Shown here: positions 47,796 to 54,476 of the stretch, piece after piece
Position numbering within the stretch: position 1 is the stretch's first letter
Layout: each line of letters opens with the position of its first letter
Assembly: GCF_002218195.1 (NCBI RefSeq)
Contig: NZ_CP022336.1
Span: 1,364,001 to 1,428,000, forward strand
Source: Sphingorhabdus sp. SMR4y
GTDB lineage: Bacteria; Pseudomonadota; Alphaproteobacteria; Sphingomonadales; Sphingomonadaceae
Direction of reading: 5' to 3'
Length of the DNA: 64,000 bases
Notes under the pieces: generated by a model
The model's input: the letters and a program-made list of their open reading frames with translations, nothing else
What the model was told of the DNA's origin: nothing
The model's database searches: none
Program-made: the position numbers and the translations under genes

Positions 47796-49054
47796 GCAGG
47801 CTCGTTGAAATCAATTTCGACGGGATTATCGGTCCCAGCCATAACTATTCCGGGTTGAGCCTGGGCAATATCGCTTCGTCGACCAATGCCGGCGCGACCG
47901 CCTACCCGCGCGAAGCAGCGCTCCAGGGTATCGCGAAGATGCGGCACAATATGGAGCTTGGACTGGCGCAGGGCTTTTTCATGCCGCTGGACCGGCCGAA
48001 CAGCGGCTGGCTGGAGTCACTTGGGACGACGATTGCGGACGCAGAGCCGCATTTGCGGGCGGCGGCTTTCTCCGCCTCGTCGATGTGGGCGGCCAATGCC
48101 TCGACCGTATCCCCCGCACCGGATGCGCCCGACGGTAAATGCCATCTCACCGTGGCCAATCTGCAGACGATGCCACACCGCAGCCATGAATGGCCGGGCA
48201 CGCTGGCGCAATTGCAACTGGCCTTTGCCGACAGCAGCCATTTTGCGGTTCACGCGCCGGTTCCTTCGCCTTTCGGCGATGAAGGCGCAGCCAATCATAT
48301 GCGGCTCTGTTCCCCCCATGATGCGCCCGGTGTCGAAATATTCGTCTATGGCAAAAGCGGCGGTCCCTTTCCGGCCCGCCAGCATTTCGAGGCGAGCAAG
48401 GCGGTGGCGCGCAAGCACGGGCTGCACGAGGACCGCGTGATTTTCGCGCAGCAGGCGGAAACGGCGATTGCTGCGGGAGCCTTTCACAATGATGTCGTTG
48501 CGGTGGCCAACGAGCGGGTACTGTTCACCCACGAACAGGCGTTCGAGCAGCCCGCTGCGCTTTATGAGGCGATCCGGGACAAGCTTCCCGAGGTGGAAAT
48601 CATCATCGTGCCAGCCGACCGGGTCAGCCTGGCCGACGCGATAAAATCCTATCTCTTCAATGCCCAGCTGGTCACCTTGCCCGACGGCGCCGGTATGGCG
48701 CTGATCCTGCCGAGCGAGGCGCGTGAGAATGAGGCGGTCTGGGGCTATCTGACGGATATGGTCGCCGGAAATGGTCCGATCCGCAGGCTTTGTCCGGTCG
48801 ATGTTCGCCAATCCATGGCCAATGGTGGCGGTCCGGCCTGTCTGCGGCTTCGGGTGGTGGCGGATCCGGCGACAGTTGACGAGCGCTTCATGGCGACGCC
48901 GGACAAACTGGATGCGGTCGCAAAAGTCGTGACAGACCATTGGCCGGAAGCGATCAGCCCCGATCAATTGTCCGGACCGGAACTGACAAGGATTATCGGC
49001 AGCGCCAGACACAGGCTGCTCGTCGCCTGCTCTCTGGGCGAACTGGCGGACTAG
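47792..49054 (+). CDS. astB: N-succinylarginine dihydrolase
   Basis: AstB removes two ammonia and CO2 from succinylarginine to give succinylornithine. The 420-residue protein starts VEINFDGIIGPSHNYSGLS, followed by LEYGLAQGFFMPL-like and HRSHEWPGTL, and has the probable catalytic Cys in MANGGGPACLRLRVV near residue 350. The His in FHNDVVAVANERVLFTHEQAF is also characteristic. AstC, AstD and AstE are not in the window, so the pathway must be completed elsewhere. Confidence 0.96.
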   Translation: MSRLVEINFDGIIGPSHNYSGLSLGNIASSTNAGATAYPREAALQGIAKMRHNMELGLAQGFFMPLDRPNSGWLESLGTTIADAEPHLRAAAFSASSMWAANASTVSPAPDAPDGKCHLTVANLQTMPHRSHEWPGTLAQLQLAFADSSHFAVHAPVPSPFGDEGAANHMRLCSPHDAPGVEIFVYGKSGGPFPARQHFEASKAVARKHGLHEDRVIFAQQAETAIAAGAFHNDVVAVANERVLFTHEQAFEQPAALYEAIRDKLPEVEIIIVPADRVSLADAIKSYLFNAQLVTLPDGAGMALILPSEARENEAVWGYLTDMVAGNGPIRRLCPVDVRQSMANGGGPACLRLRVVADPATVDERFMATPDKLDAVAKVVTDHWPEAISPDQLSGPELTRIIGSARHRLLVACSLGELAD

Positions 49055-49154
49055 CGGCGGCGACCGACTGTCGGGTTAACTTACAGTTTACCATATTCCT
49101 TGACAGAAAATGCCGGATTTCTGCGCTTGGCACGCTGCTTGCTAGACAGTGCAC

Positions 49155-49385
49155 ATGTGGAAAAAATTCAGACGACTGTTCATTATCAAGACCAAGTTCG
49201 AGGCTTTTCTTATCATCTATGCGCTCGCCACCGGGGCGGTGCAGCGGGGCCAGCATTATCTGGTCGAATATCCCGGCTGGGGCGGGAAGATGCTGTTTCT
49301 GGCGGTGACCGGAGCGGTGTTCATGGCGGGTGCCAAAATGATCGAGGCGATCGATCTCAACCGCATATACAGCTCGGACTACTGA
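49155..49385 (+). CDS. Small two-helix membrane protein, unknown function
   Basis: A 76-residue protein beginning MWKKFRRLFIIKTKFE, basic at the N-terminus. Two hydrophobic stretches (AFLIIYALATGAV and MLFLAVTGAVFMAGAKMI) suggest two transmembrane helices around a short loop. A GTG two codons earlier could also start it. I recognise no family with certainty. It follows astB by about 100 bp and precedes the oppositely oriented ssrA gene. Confidence 0.6.
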   Translation: MWKKFRRLFIIKTKFEAFLIIYALATGAVQRGQHYLVEYPGWGGKMLFLAVTGAVFMAGAKMIEAIDLNRIYSSDY

Positions 49386-49459
49386 ATCGCGATCATAGCA
49401 GGACAACGCGACGGGCAGCGAACCACCGATTGCTTCTTGCAAAATTTCTCTCTTTTGGT

Positions 49460-49815
49460 GAAGTGGAAGGCTTCTGTTGCCCGGTGCCTTCCAAACCGCT
49501 GAATTCCCTTCTGTTGCCCGGTGGGTTCAACCGCGCGTAGCTTTCTAACTTATGACCGTGAGGTCAATGGGTTAGGCAGCAATAGCGAGTGCTTCGTTAT
49601 CGTTTGCACTTATAGGTTTTGAGCAATCACGGCATACTCAGGCCGGGTAAAAATAACGCCTTTGAACACCCGTCGATCCTGGTTCGGCCCCATCAGCAAA
49701 AGCGTCCTGCACACAGCAAATCGCCTGAAATGGTGGAGCCGCCGGGTACTGCCCCCGGGTCCGTAGTGTCTATTACACGTCACAATTTATCACCATAGTC
49801 CGTCGAAACGGACGC
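49460..49815 (-). ncRNA. ssrA: Two-piece (circularly permuted) transfer-messenger RNA
   Basis: tmRNA frees stalled ribosomes and tags the unfinished protein. The gene order is permuted as in alphaproteobacteria. The acceptor piece comes first (about 49815 to 49731) and ends in ...GGCGGCTCCACCA with a T stem CCGGG/CCCGG and an unusual loop GGCAGTA. A removed spacer of about 39 nt (49730-49692) follows. The coding piece starts at 49691 with GGGGCCG, which pairs perfectly (one G-U) with the acceptor strand CGGCTCC. The tag frame at 49607-49572 encodes ANDNEALAIAA then TAA. Two hairpins with the same loop follow. The exact ends of the pieces are estimated. SmpB is at 3024-3506. Confidence 0.93.
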
Positions 49816-49860
49816 TTCCTATATAGGGATATAATTCTGAATGAACAGTGCACAGACAAG

Positions 49861-49891
49861 AAAAAGGGCCAACCGGTCTCCCGGTTGACCC
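49861..49891 (-). terminator. Rho-independent terminator of the first small lipoprotein gene
   Basis: GGGCCAACCGG and CCGGTTGACCC pair with one G-U around TCTC, and on the minus strand five T follow. A second small palindrome, TTCCC-CAAA-GGGAA at 49900-49913, lies between it and the gene. The whole 48-bp block recurs at 50300-50347. Confidence 0.9.
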
Positions 49892-49932
49892 TCCTCTAGT
49901 TCCCCAAAGGGAATTCGTGATAGCGGACCAGA

Positions 49933-50199
49933 TTACTGGGCGAGAACGCCTTCTTCGGCATCGGCCTTGTCTTCCAGGGCGTCAGCCTTGTCTTCCATTG
50001 CGTCTGCCTTGTTTTCCAGCGACTCTTCAGCCGATTCAGTCATCGCATTGTCAGCCGCCTCATCGAGGCGATCTGCTTCCATTTCGGCTTCCTGAGCCTG
50101 CAGTTCGGTTTCGGTTTCAGCACCGCTGGTGTCTTCCTGTGCACAGGCACTCAGTGCCAGAGCTGCAGTAGAAGCGGTCAAAATCATCAATTTACGCAT
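49933..50199 (-). CDS. Small acidic lipoprotein with EDKADA repeats
   Basis: An 88-residue lipoprotein: the signal ends LALSACAQ with a lipobox LSAC. After the Cys the chain is almost all Ala, Glu, Asp, Lys, Thr and Met, and contains three near-repeats ENKADAM, EDKADAL and EDKADA at about residues 63-81, giving a heptad-like pattern likely to form helix or coiled coil. I recognise no named family. A second, related small acidic lipoprotein gene lies 167 bp upstream on the same strand, with the same terminator block, so the two arose by duplication or block copying. Confidence 0.72.
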   Translation of the reverse strand: MRKLMILTASTAALALSACAQEDTSGAETETELQAQEAEMEADRLDEAADNAMTESAEESLENKADAMEDKADALEDKADAEEGVLAQ

Positions 50200-50292
50200 A
50201 TTAATCCCTCGTCAATTGGAAGGAGCAAAAAAGGCTCCTCGGGCTTATCAACCCACCGGCCGGCAATTGGTTCCCGCGGTGCGAAAAAATAT

Positions 50293-50325
50293 AAAAAAAG
50301 GGCCAACCGGTTGCCCGGTTGACCC
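50293..50325 (-). terminator. Rho-independent terminator of the second small lipoprotein gene
   Basis: GGGCCAACCGG and CCGGTTGACCC fold around TTGC, with seven T following on the minus strand. TTCCC-CAAA-GGGAA lies at 50334-50347. The 48-bp block is 45/48 identical to that at 49866-49913. Confidence 0.9.
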
Positions 50326-50366
50326 TTCTCTAGTTCCCCAAAGGGAAATTCACTCGTTGCGAGAGC

Positions 50367-50597
50367 TTACTCGGCAACAGCTTCTTCAGCTGGTGCAGCA
50401 GCTTCGTCTGCAGGAGCAGCTTCAGCGGTTGCTTCTTCAGCGACCGGAGCAACTTCTTCAGCAGCCATGGCATCTTCAGCAGGTGCAACTTCTTCGGTAG
50501 CAACTTCGTCGGTTGCGACAGCATCTTCAGCTGGAGCATTGCAAGCAGACAAAGCGAATACGGCTGCGGATGCAGCCAAAACAGCGAATTTACGCAT
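50367..50597 (-). CDS. Small acidic lipoprotein, Ala/Glu-rich
   Basis: A 76-residue protein with signal peptide LAASAAVFALSAC and lipobox LSAC. The mature part is built almost entirely of Ala, Glu, Val, Pro, Asp and Thr (for example DEVATEEVAPAEDAMAAEE). It should be extended, very acidic and membrane-anchored through lipid. It shares its leader style (MRK...LSAC) and its terminator block with the lipoprotein gene at 49933-50199. The function is unknown; a periplasmic spacer or stress-type small lipoprotein is conceivable. Confidence 0.7.
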   Translation of the reverse strand: MRKFAVLAASAAVFALSACNAPAEDAVATDEVATEEVAPAEDAMAAEEVAPVAEEATAEAAPADEAAAPAEEAVAE

Positions 50598-50794
50598 AAT
50601 AATAAGTCCCCATATCGTCGTTCAAATTGGCTGAGAATCAATCTAGCCGAGCGAGCCTATAGGATCGAAAAATCCGAATGTATCTCAAAAAATGAAGCCA
50701 TCCGCTATATCATTGGAATATAATGATTATTATTACAAATCTGTGGCATTTTCTTGCAGTTTAAAGCGTCCGTCTGCGGACCCGGGACATGAAA

Positions 50795-50853
50795 ATCGCC
50801 CCTTTTGCGATACCTGTTTTGCGTCATGCAAATCAGGCGGCAAAAGGGGCGAT
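50795..50853 (-). terminator. Long stem-loop downstream of mscL
   Basis: ATCGCCCCTTTTGC and GCAAAAGGGGCGAT are perfect 14-bp inverted arms. An inner stem CCTGTTTTGC/GCAAATCAGG with one mismatch extends the hairpin. Four T follow on the minus strand. It lies 17 bp beyond the mscL stop and probably terminates that transcript. Confidence 0.75.
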
Positions 50854-50870
50854 ATTGATAATCGCGGAAT

Positions 50871-51296
50871 TTACTTCTTCAGGCTGTCCCGGATTTCTTT
50901 CAGCAGGTCAATTTCGCTTGGTCCGGGCGCCGGCGCTTCCTCTTCGGCTTTCTTCATCACCTTGTTGGCATAGCGAACGATCATGAAGATGATGAACGCC
51001 AAAATGATGAAGTTGATCACCACTGTCAGGAACTGGCCCCAGCCGAGCATCGGCACGCCGGCTTCCTTGAGCGCTGCATAGTCGGTCATCGCACCGCTAT
51101 AATCGGCAGGCGGCGAGCCGAGCAGGATGAACATTCCCGAAAAATCAGGCATACCAAACAGGGCGCTGACAACCGGCATGATCACATCTTCGGTCAATGA
51201 CGTGGTAATGGTCGCAAAGGCAGCGCCAATAATGACAGCGACCGCCAGATCGAGGACATTGCCCTTGAGAATAAACGCCTTGAACTCGTTTAACAT
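50871..51296 (-). CDS. mscL: Large-conductance mechanosensitive channel MscL
   Basis: MscL opens under membrane tension to release solutes at osmotic down-shock. The 141-residue protein starts MLNEFKAFILKGNVLDLAVAV, preceded by a GGGAAGGGAA ribosome site; upstream in-frame codons are not needed. TM1 runs about residues 13-45 (IIGAAFATITTSLTEDVIMP) and TM2 about 85-108 (VVINFIILAFIIFMIVRYANK). An acidic C-terminal helix, IDLLKEIRDSL, follows. It is divergent from lemA. Confidence 0.97.
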   Translation of the reverse strand: MLNEFKAFILKGNVLDLAVAVIIGAAFATITTSLTEDVIMPVVSALFGMPDFSGMFILLGSPPADYSGAMTDYAALKEAGVPMLGWGQFLTVVINFIILAFIIFMIVRYANKVMKKAEEEAPAPGPSEIDLLKEIRDSLKK

Positions 51297-51441
51297 ATTA
51301 TTTCCCTTCCCGTTTCTAAAGCCGTGTAAATGTAGGAAAAATCGCAAATTGTCGAGGGAAGTCGTTGCAAAGACGACCATTGATACCTATTTTTACACGG
51401 TGGAACGGCGATTGGCCGTGTGGATGGAGGGTTTCAAAAAA

Positions 51442-52032
51442 ATGCTGAACAAGTTGATCAAGATTCTGATGGTGCCGGCCGTGGCCTTGTCGCTGAGCGC
51501 CTGCGGAATTAACAGCGTGCCGACCGCAGAAGAAAATGCGAAGGCGAAATGGGCTGATGTAGAAAGCACCTATCAGCGCCGCGCCGATCTGATCCCCAAT
51601 CTCGTCGAGACTGTAAAAGGCTTTGCTACGCAGGAACAGGACACGTTGACCGCCGTGGTCGAAGCCCGCGCAAAAGCAACCTCGATCCAGCTGAGCACTG
51701 AAGATCTTGGTGATGCCGCGAAGGTTCAGGAATTTGCCGCCGCGCAAGGCGCACTCTCGCAAGGACTCGGACGCCTGATGGCAACCGTCGAAGCCTATCC
51801 CGATCTCAAATCCAACCAGAATTTCCTCGCGCTGCAGAGCCAGCTGGAAGGCACGGAAAACCGGATCAATGTTGCTCGCCGCGATTATAACGAAGCGGTT
51901 CGCGAATATAACACCACCATCCGCACCTTCCCCGATATTATCGGCGCGAAAATCATCCATGGAGCGGAACCGATGGAACCCTTTGCAGCCACTTCAGAAG
52001 GCGCCGACGAAGCCCCTGAAGTCAGCTTCTAG
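51442..52032 (+). CDS. lemA: LemA family lipoprotein
   Basis: LemA proteins are helical-bundle membrane-linked proteins of unclear function. I chose the ATG at 51442 (GGAGGG ten bases upstream), giving 196 residues with signal ALSLSACG and lipobox LSAC. The family core is plain: KWADVESTYQRRADLIPNLVETVKGFA, then LMATVEAYPDLKSNQNFLALQSQLEGTENRI and ARRDYNEAVREYNTTIRTFP. It is followed immediately by two TPM-domain genes, a conserved three-gene neighbourhood in many bacteria. Confidence 0.94.
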   Translation: MLNKLIKILMVPAVALSLSACGINSVPTAEENAKAKWADVESTYQRRADLIPNLVETVKGFATQEQDTLTAVVEARAKATSIQLSTEDLGDAAKVQEFAAAQGALSQGLGRLMATVEAYPDLKSNQNFLALQSQLEGTENRINVARRDYNEAVREYNTTIRTFPDIIGAKIIHGAEPMEPFAATSEGADEAPEVSF

Positions 52033-52034
52033 GC

Positions 52035-52862
52035 GTGATTGCTCTTCGGTCCATCTTGTCGCTCAAGACAGTCATAACCGGTCTGGCCATCGCCTTTATG
52101 GCGATCACCAGCCCGGCCTTTGCCCAAAGCTTTCCCGAACTTACCGGCCGCGTCGTGGATCAGGCGGATTTGCTCGATCCGGCGCTGGAAGCGGAGCTCA
52201 CCGCGAAACTGGCGGAGCTGGAAACCCAATCCAATCGCCAGTTTGTTGTCGCCACGGTCAACAGCCTGGAAGGCTATGATATCGCCGACTATGGCTATCA
52301 GCTTGGCCGGACGTGGGGCATCGGACAGGATGGCGACGGCGAAACCGAAAAGGACAATGGCCTGATCCTGCTGGTCGCGCCCAATGAACGCAAGGTTCGC
52401 GTCGAAGTGGGCTACGGCCTGGAAGGGATCATGACCGATGCCCTGTCGAGCATCATCATCCAGAATGATATCCTGCCCCAGTTCCGCAATGGCGATATGG
52501 CGGGCGGCATTATCGCCGGCGTGAACCGGATATCGAGCCAACTGACACTGCCCGAGGAAGAAGCTCTGGCGATTGCACAACAGGCCAGCCAGCAAAGCGC
52601 AAAAGGCGACGGCGAGAATATCGGCCTGATGGTCTTCTGGATTTTCGTGCTGATCTTCTTCGTCATCATCCCGATGTTCTCCAATCGCGGTGGCAAACGC
52701 TATCGGCGTGGCACCGGCCCGGTTGTTATCTGGGGCGGCGGGTCCGGCTGGGGCGGAGGCGGCGGCAGTTCCGGCTTCGGCGGTGGAGGCGGTTTCGGTG
52801 GCGGCGGTTTCAGTGGAGGCGGCGGCAGCTTCGGCGGCGGCGGCGCGTCAGGAGGCTGGTAA
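52035..52862 (+). CDS. TPM-domain membrane protein with Gly-rich tail (YgcG-type)
   Basis: A 275-residue protein with a GTG start two bases after lemA. It has a signal peptide (ending SPAFAQS), a TPM domain at about residues 35-160 (GRVVDQADLLD, QFVVATVNSLEGYDIADYG, VRVEVGYGLEGIMTDA), a transmembrane helix at about 205-225 (MVFWIFVLIFFVIIP) and a C-terminal Gly/Ser/Phe-rich tail. TPM domains were once called repair phosphatases but are now also tied to photosystem II repair and membrane complex maintenance; which applies here is unknown. The next gene starts within its stop (TAATG). Confidence 0.9.
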   Translation: MIALRSILSLKTVITGLAIAFMAITSPAFAQSFPELTGRVVDQADLLDPALEAELTAKLAELETQSNRQFVVATVNSLEGYDIADYGYQLGRTWGIGQDGDGETEKDNGLILLVAPNERKVRVEVGYGLEGIMTDALSSIIIQNDILPQFRNGDMAGGIIAGVNRISSQLTLPEEEALAIAQQASQQSAKGDGENIGLMVFWIFVLIFFVIIPMFSNRGGKRYRRGTGPVVIWGGGSGWGGGGGSSGFGGGGGFGGGGFSGGGGSFGGGGASGGW

Positions 52863-53539
52863 TGGCCAAAGTCAATCAGTTTACACCGGACGACCACAAG
52901 ATCGTCACGTCCGCAGTCTCGCAAGCCGAGAAATTGACCGATGGCGAAATCGTTACCATCGTGACCGGCGAATCCGATCATTATGGCGATGTCGCCTGGG
53001 CCATATCCGGACTGGTCGCCTTGACTGCCCTGCTGGTCATCAGCCTGTTCCCGGAAATCTATCTGGGCATAATCGACTGGCTTGCTGGCGGCTGGAGCGG
53101 CATCACCGCCCTGCCCTATTGGGCGCTGTTCATATTTGCGGCGCTGAAATTTTTCGGCACACGCCTGTTCCTGATCTGGAAGCCCTTGCTATTCCTGCTG
53201 ATCCCGGCGCCGATCAAGAAGGCCCGGGTCCGCAAACGGGCAATATCGCTGTTCCGCGTCTCGACCGACCATCGCACGGTCGGACGGACCGGCATTTTGC
53301 TCTATCTGTCGATGCGCGAACATCGGGCGGAAATCGTGGCCGATGAAGCCATTGTCGCCAAAGTGGAACCGGATGTCTGGGGCGAAGCAATGGTCGGCAT
53401 GATCGATCTGGTCCGCGCCGGCAAACCGGGCGACGGCATGGCCGAAGCGGTCCGCCAGATGGGCATCGTCCTGGCCGAGCATTTTCCCAAGAGCGACCAG
53501 AACCCGAATGAGCTACCAGACCGACTGATAGAACTCTGA
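52862..53539 (+). CDS. TPM-domain membrane protein
   Basis: A 225-residue paralogue-like TPM protein that starts in the stop of the previous gene. The N-terminal soluble part (VSQAEKLTDGEIVTIVT) precedes two transmembrane stretches (AISGLVALTALLVISLF, ALFIFAALKFFGTRLFLI), and the TPM-like remainder (HRTVGRTGILLYLSMREHRAEIVADEAI) follows. LemA, the Gly-rich TPM protein and this protein form an operon that probably acts together at the inner membrane. A REP-like hairpin with T run follows as terminator. Confidence 0.88.
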   Translation: MAKVNQFTPDDHKIVTSAVSQAEKLTDGEIVTIVTGESDHYGDVAWAISGLVALTALLVISLFPEIYLGIIDWLAGGWSGITALPYWALFIFAALKFFGTRLFLIWKPLLFLLIPAPIKKARVRKRAISLFRVSTDHRTVGRTGILLYLSMREHRAEIVADEAIVAKVEPDVWGEAMVGMIDLVRAGKPGDGMAEAVRQMGIVLAEHFPKSDQNPNELPDRLIEL

Positions 53540-53549
53540 CATTCCCTTC

Positions 53550-53577
53550 GCCCTGAGCTTGTCGCAGGGCCGTTTTT
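53550..53577 (+). terminator. REP-core hairpin serving as terminator
   Basis: GCCCTG and CAGGGC flank the loop AGCTTGTCG, then CGTTTTT. The loop plus arm carry the same CTGAGCTTGTCG-type core as the palindromes at 10826-10893. It lies directly after the TPM operon stop, suggesting that a REP unit was co-opted as its terminator. Confidence 0.7.
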
Positions 53578-53620
53578 GCGGCAGGCACGCATCGACACGC
53601 AAAATTCAAACGGGATGAAT

Positions 53621-54133
53621 ATGTCCGACAATATCGAAATCATGTGGGAAGGCCGCTTCATCACGGCCAAGCGCGAGGGCAAATGGGAATATGTCTCCCG
53701 CAGCCGCGGCATCAAAGCCGCAGTCATACTCGCCATCGATGACGGCCATGTGCTGCTGGTCGAGCAGTTTCGCGTTCCGCTGGGCAAAAACTGTATCGAA
53801 TTGCCCGCGGGGCTGGTCGGTGATCATGCCGAGAATGGCGACGAAGACAGCGTCATCGCAGCAATCCGCGAACTGGAAGAAGAAACCGGATATCGCGCGG
53901 AAATCATGACCGATCTTGGTGAATTTTATTCATCCCCCGGGATGGTTTCCGAGAGCTTCTCGCTTTTCAGGGCCGAAGGGCTGACCAAGACCGGGGAAGG
54001 CGGTGGCGTCGATGGAGAGAATATCACGGTTCACCGTGTCGCTTTGAGCGCGTTGAGCGAATTCATCGACAGCAAGCGCAAACAAGGCGCCGGCATCGAC
54101 GTCAAACTGATGATGTTTCTAAAACTGGACTGA
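53621..54133 (+). CDS. Nudix hydrolase (ADP-ribose pyrophosphatase-like)
   Basis: A 170-residue Nudix enzyme. The helix-loop-helix reads EDSVIAAIRELEEETGYRAE, with the REL-EEET-GY metal residues intact, but the first conserved Gly lies two residues further upstream than the G-x5-E rule. Flanking segments such as VLLVEQFRVPLGKNCIELPAGLV and FYSSPGMVSESFSLF resemble ADP-ribose/GDP-mannose pyrophosphatases. I chose the second ATG of two (GGGA nearby). It is a lone plus-strand gene after the TPM operon, with unknown substrate. Confidence 0.88.
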   Translation: MSDNIEIMWEGRFITAKREGKWEYVSRSRGIKAAVILAIDDGHVLLVEQFRVPLGKNCIELPAGLVGDHAENGDEDSVIAAIRELEEETGYRAEIMTDLGEFYSSPGMVSESFSLFRAEGLTKTGEGGGVDGENITVHRVALSALSEFIDSKRKQGAGIDVKLMMFLKLD

Positions 54134-54173
54134 GCAGGCCATCTGCGCCCGATGGGCAACGGCAGGCAGATAC

Positions 54174-54452
54174 CTAGCGAAAATTGTCGGCGTAAGCCTG
54201 GATTTTCAGCGTTTTGTGCGGGGTCGGAATGACCGCATAGGCAATGCCATATTTATCGGCATAGGCCTTCGCCGCATCGCAGCTGTCAAAGGTCAGCTTC
54301 ACCTGCCGCTGGGTATCACCGGACCCCGCCCAACCGGTCAGGGGGTCGGGTTTGCGGGCTTCTGCCGGTTCGAATTCCAGCACCCATTTGTCGGTCAGCG
54401 CCCTGCCCGACTGCATTGCATTTCTGGGAGTTTGATAAATTCGTGCGGCCAT
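54174..54452 (-). CDS. NDUFS4-like accessory subunit of NADH dehydrogenase
   Basis: A 92-residue soluble protein of the ETC complex I subunit family (NDUFS4/18 kDa). The pattern MAARIYQTPRNAMQSG, WVLEFEPAEARKPDPLTGWAGSGDT, QVKLTFDSCDAAKAYADKYGIAY and IPTPHKTLKIQAYADNFR is characteristic. It is an alphaproteobacterial subunit that carried over to mitochondria. It lies away from the main nuo genes and is followed on the same strand by a polyprenyl synthase gene. Confidence 0.9.
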   Translation of the reverse strand: MAARIYQTPRNAMQSGRALTDKWVLEFEPAEARKPDPLTGWAGSGDTQRQVKLTFDSCDAAKAYADKYGIAYAVIPTPHKTLKIQAYADNFR

Positions 54453-54476
54453 TGTCTGTTCCTGTCTTGAACCGGC

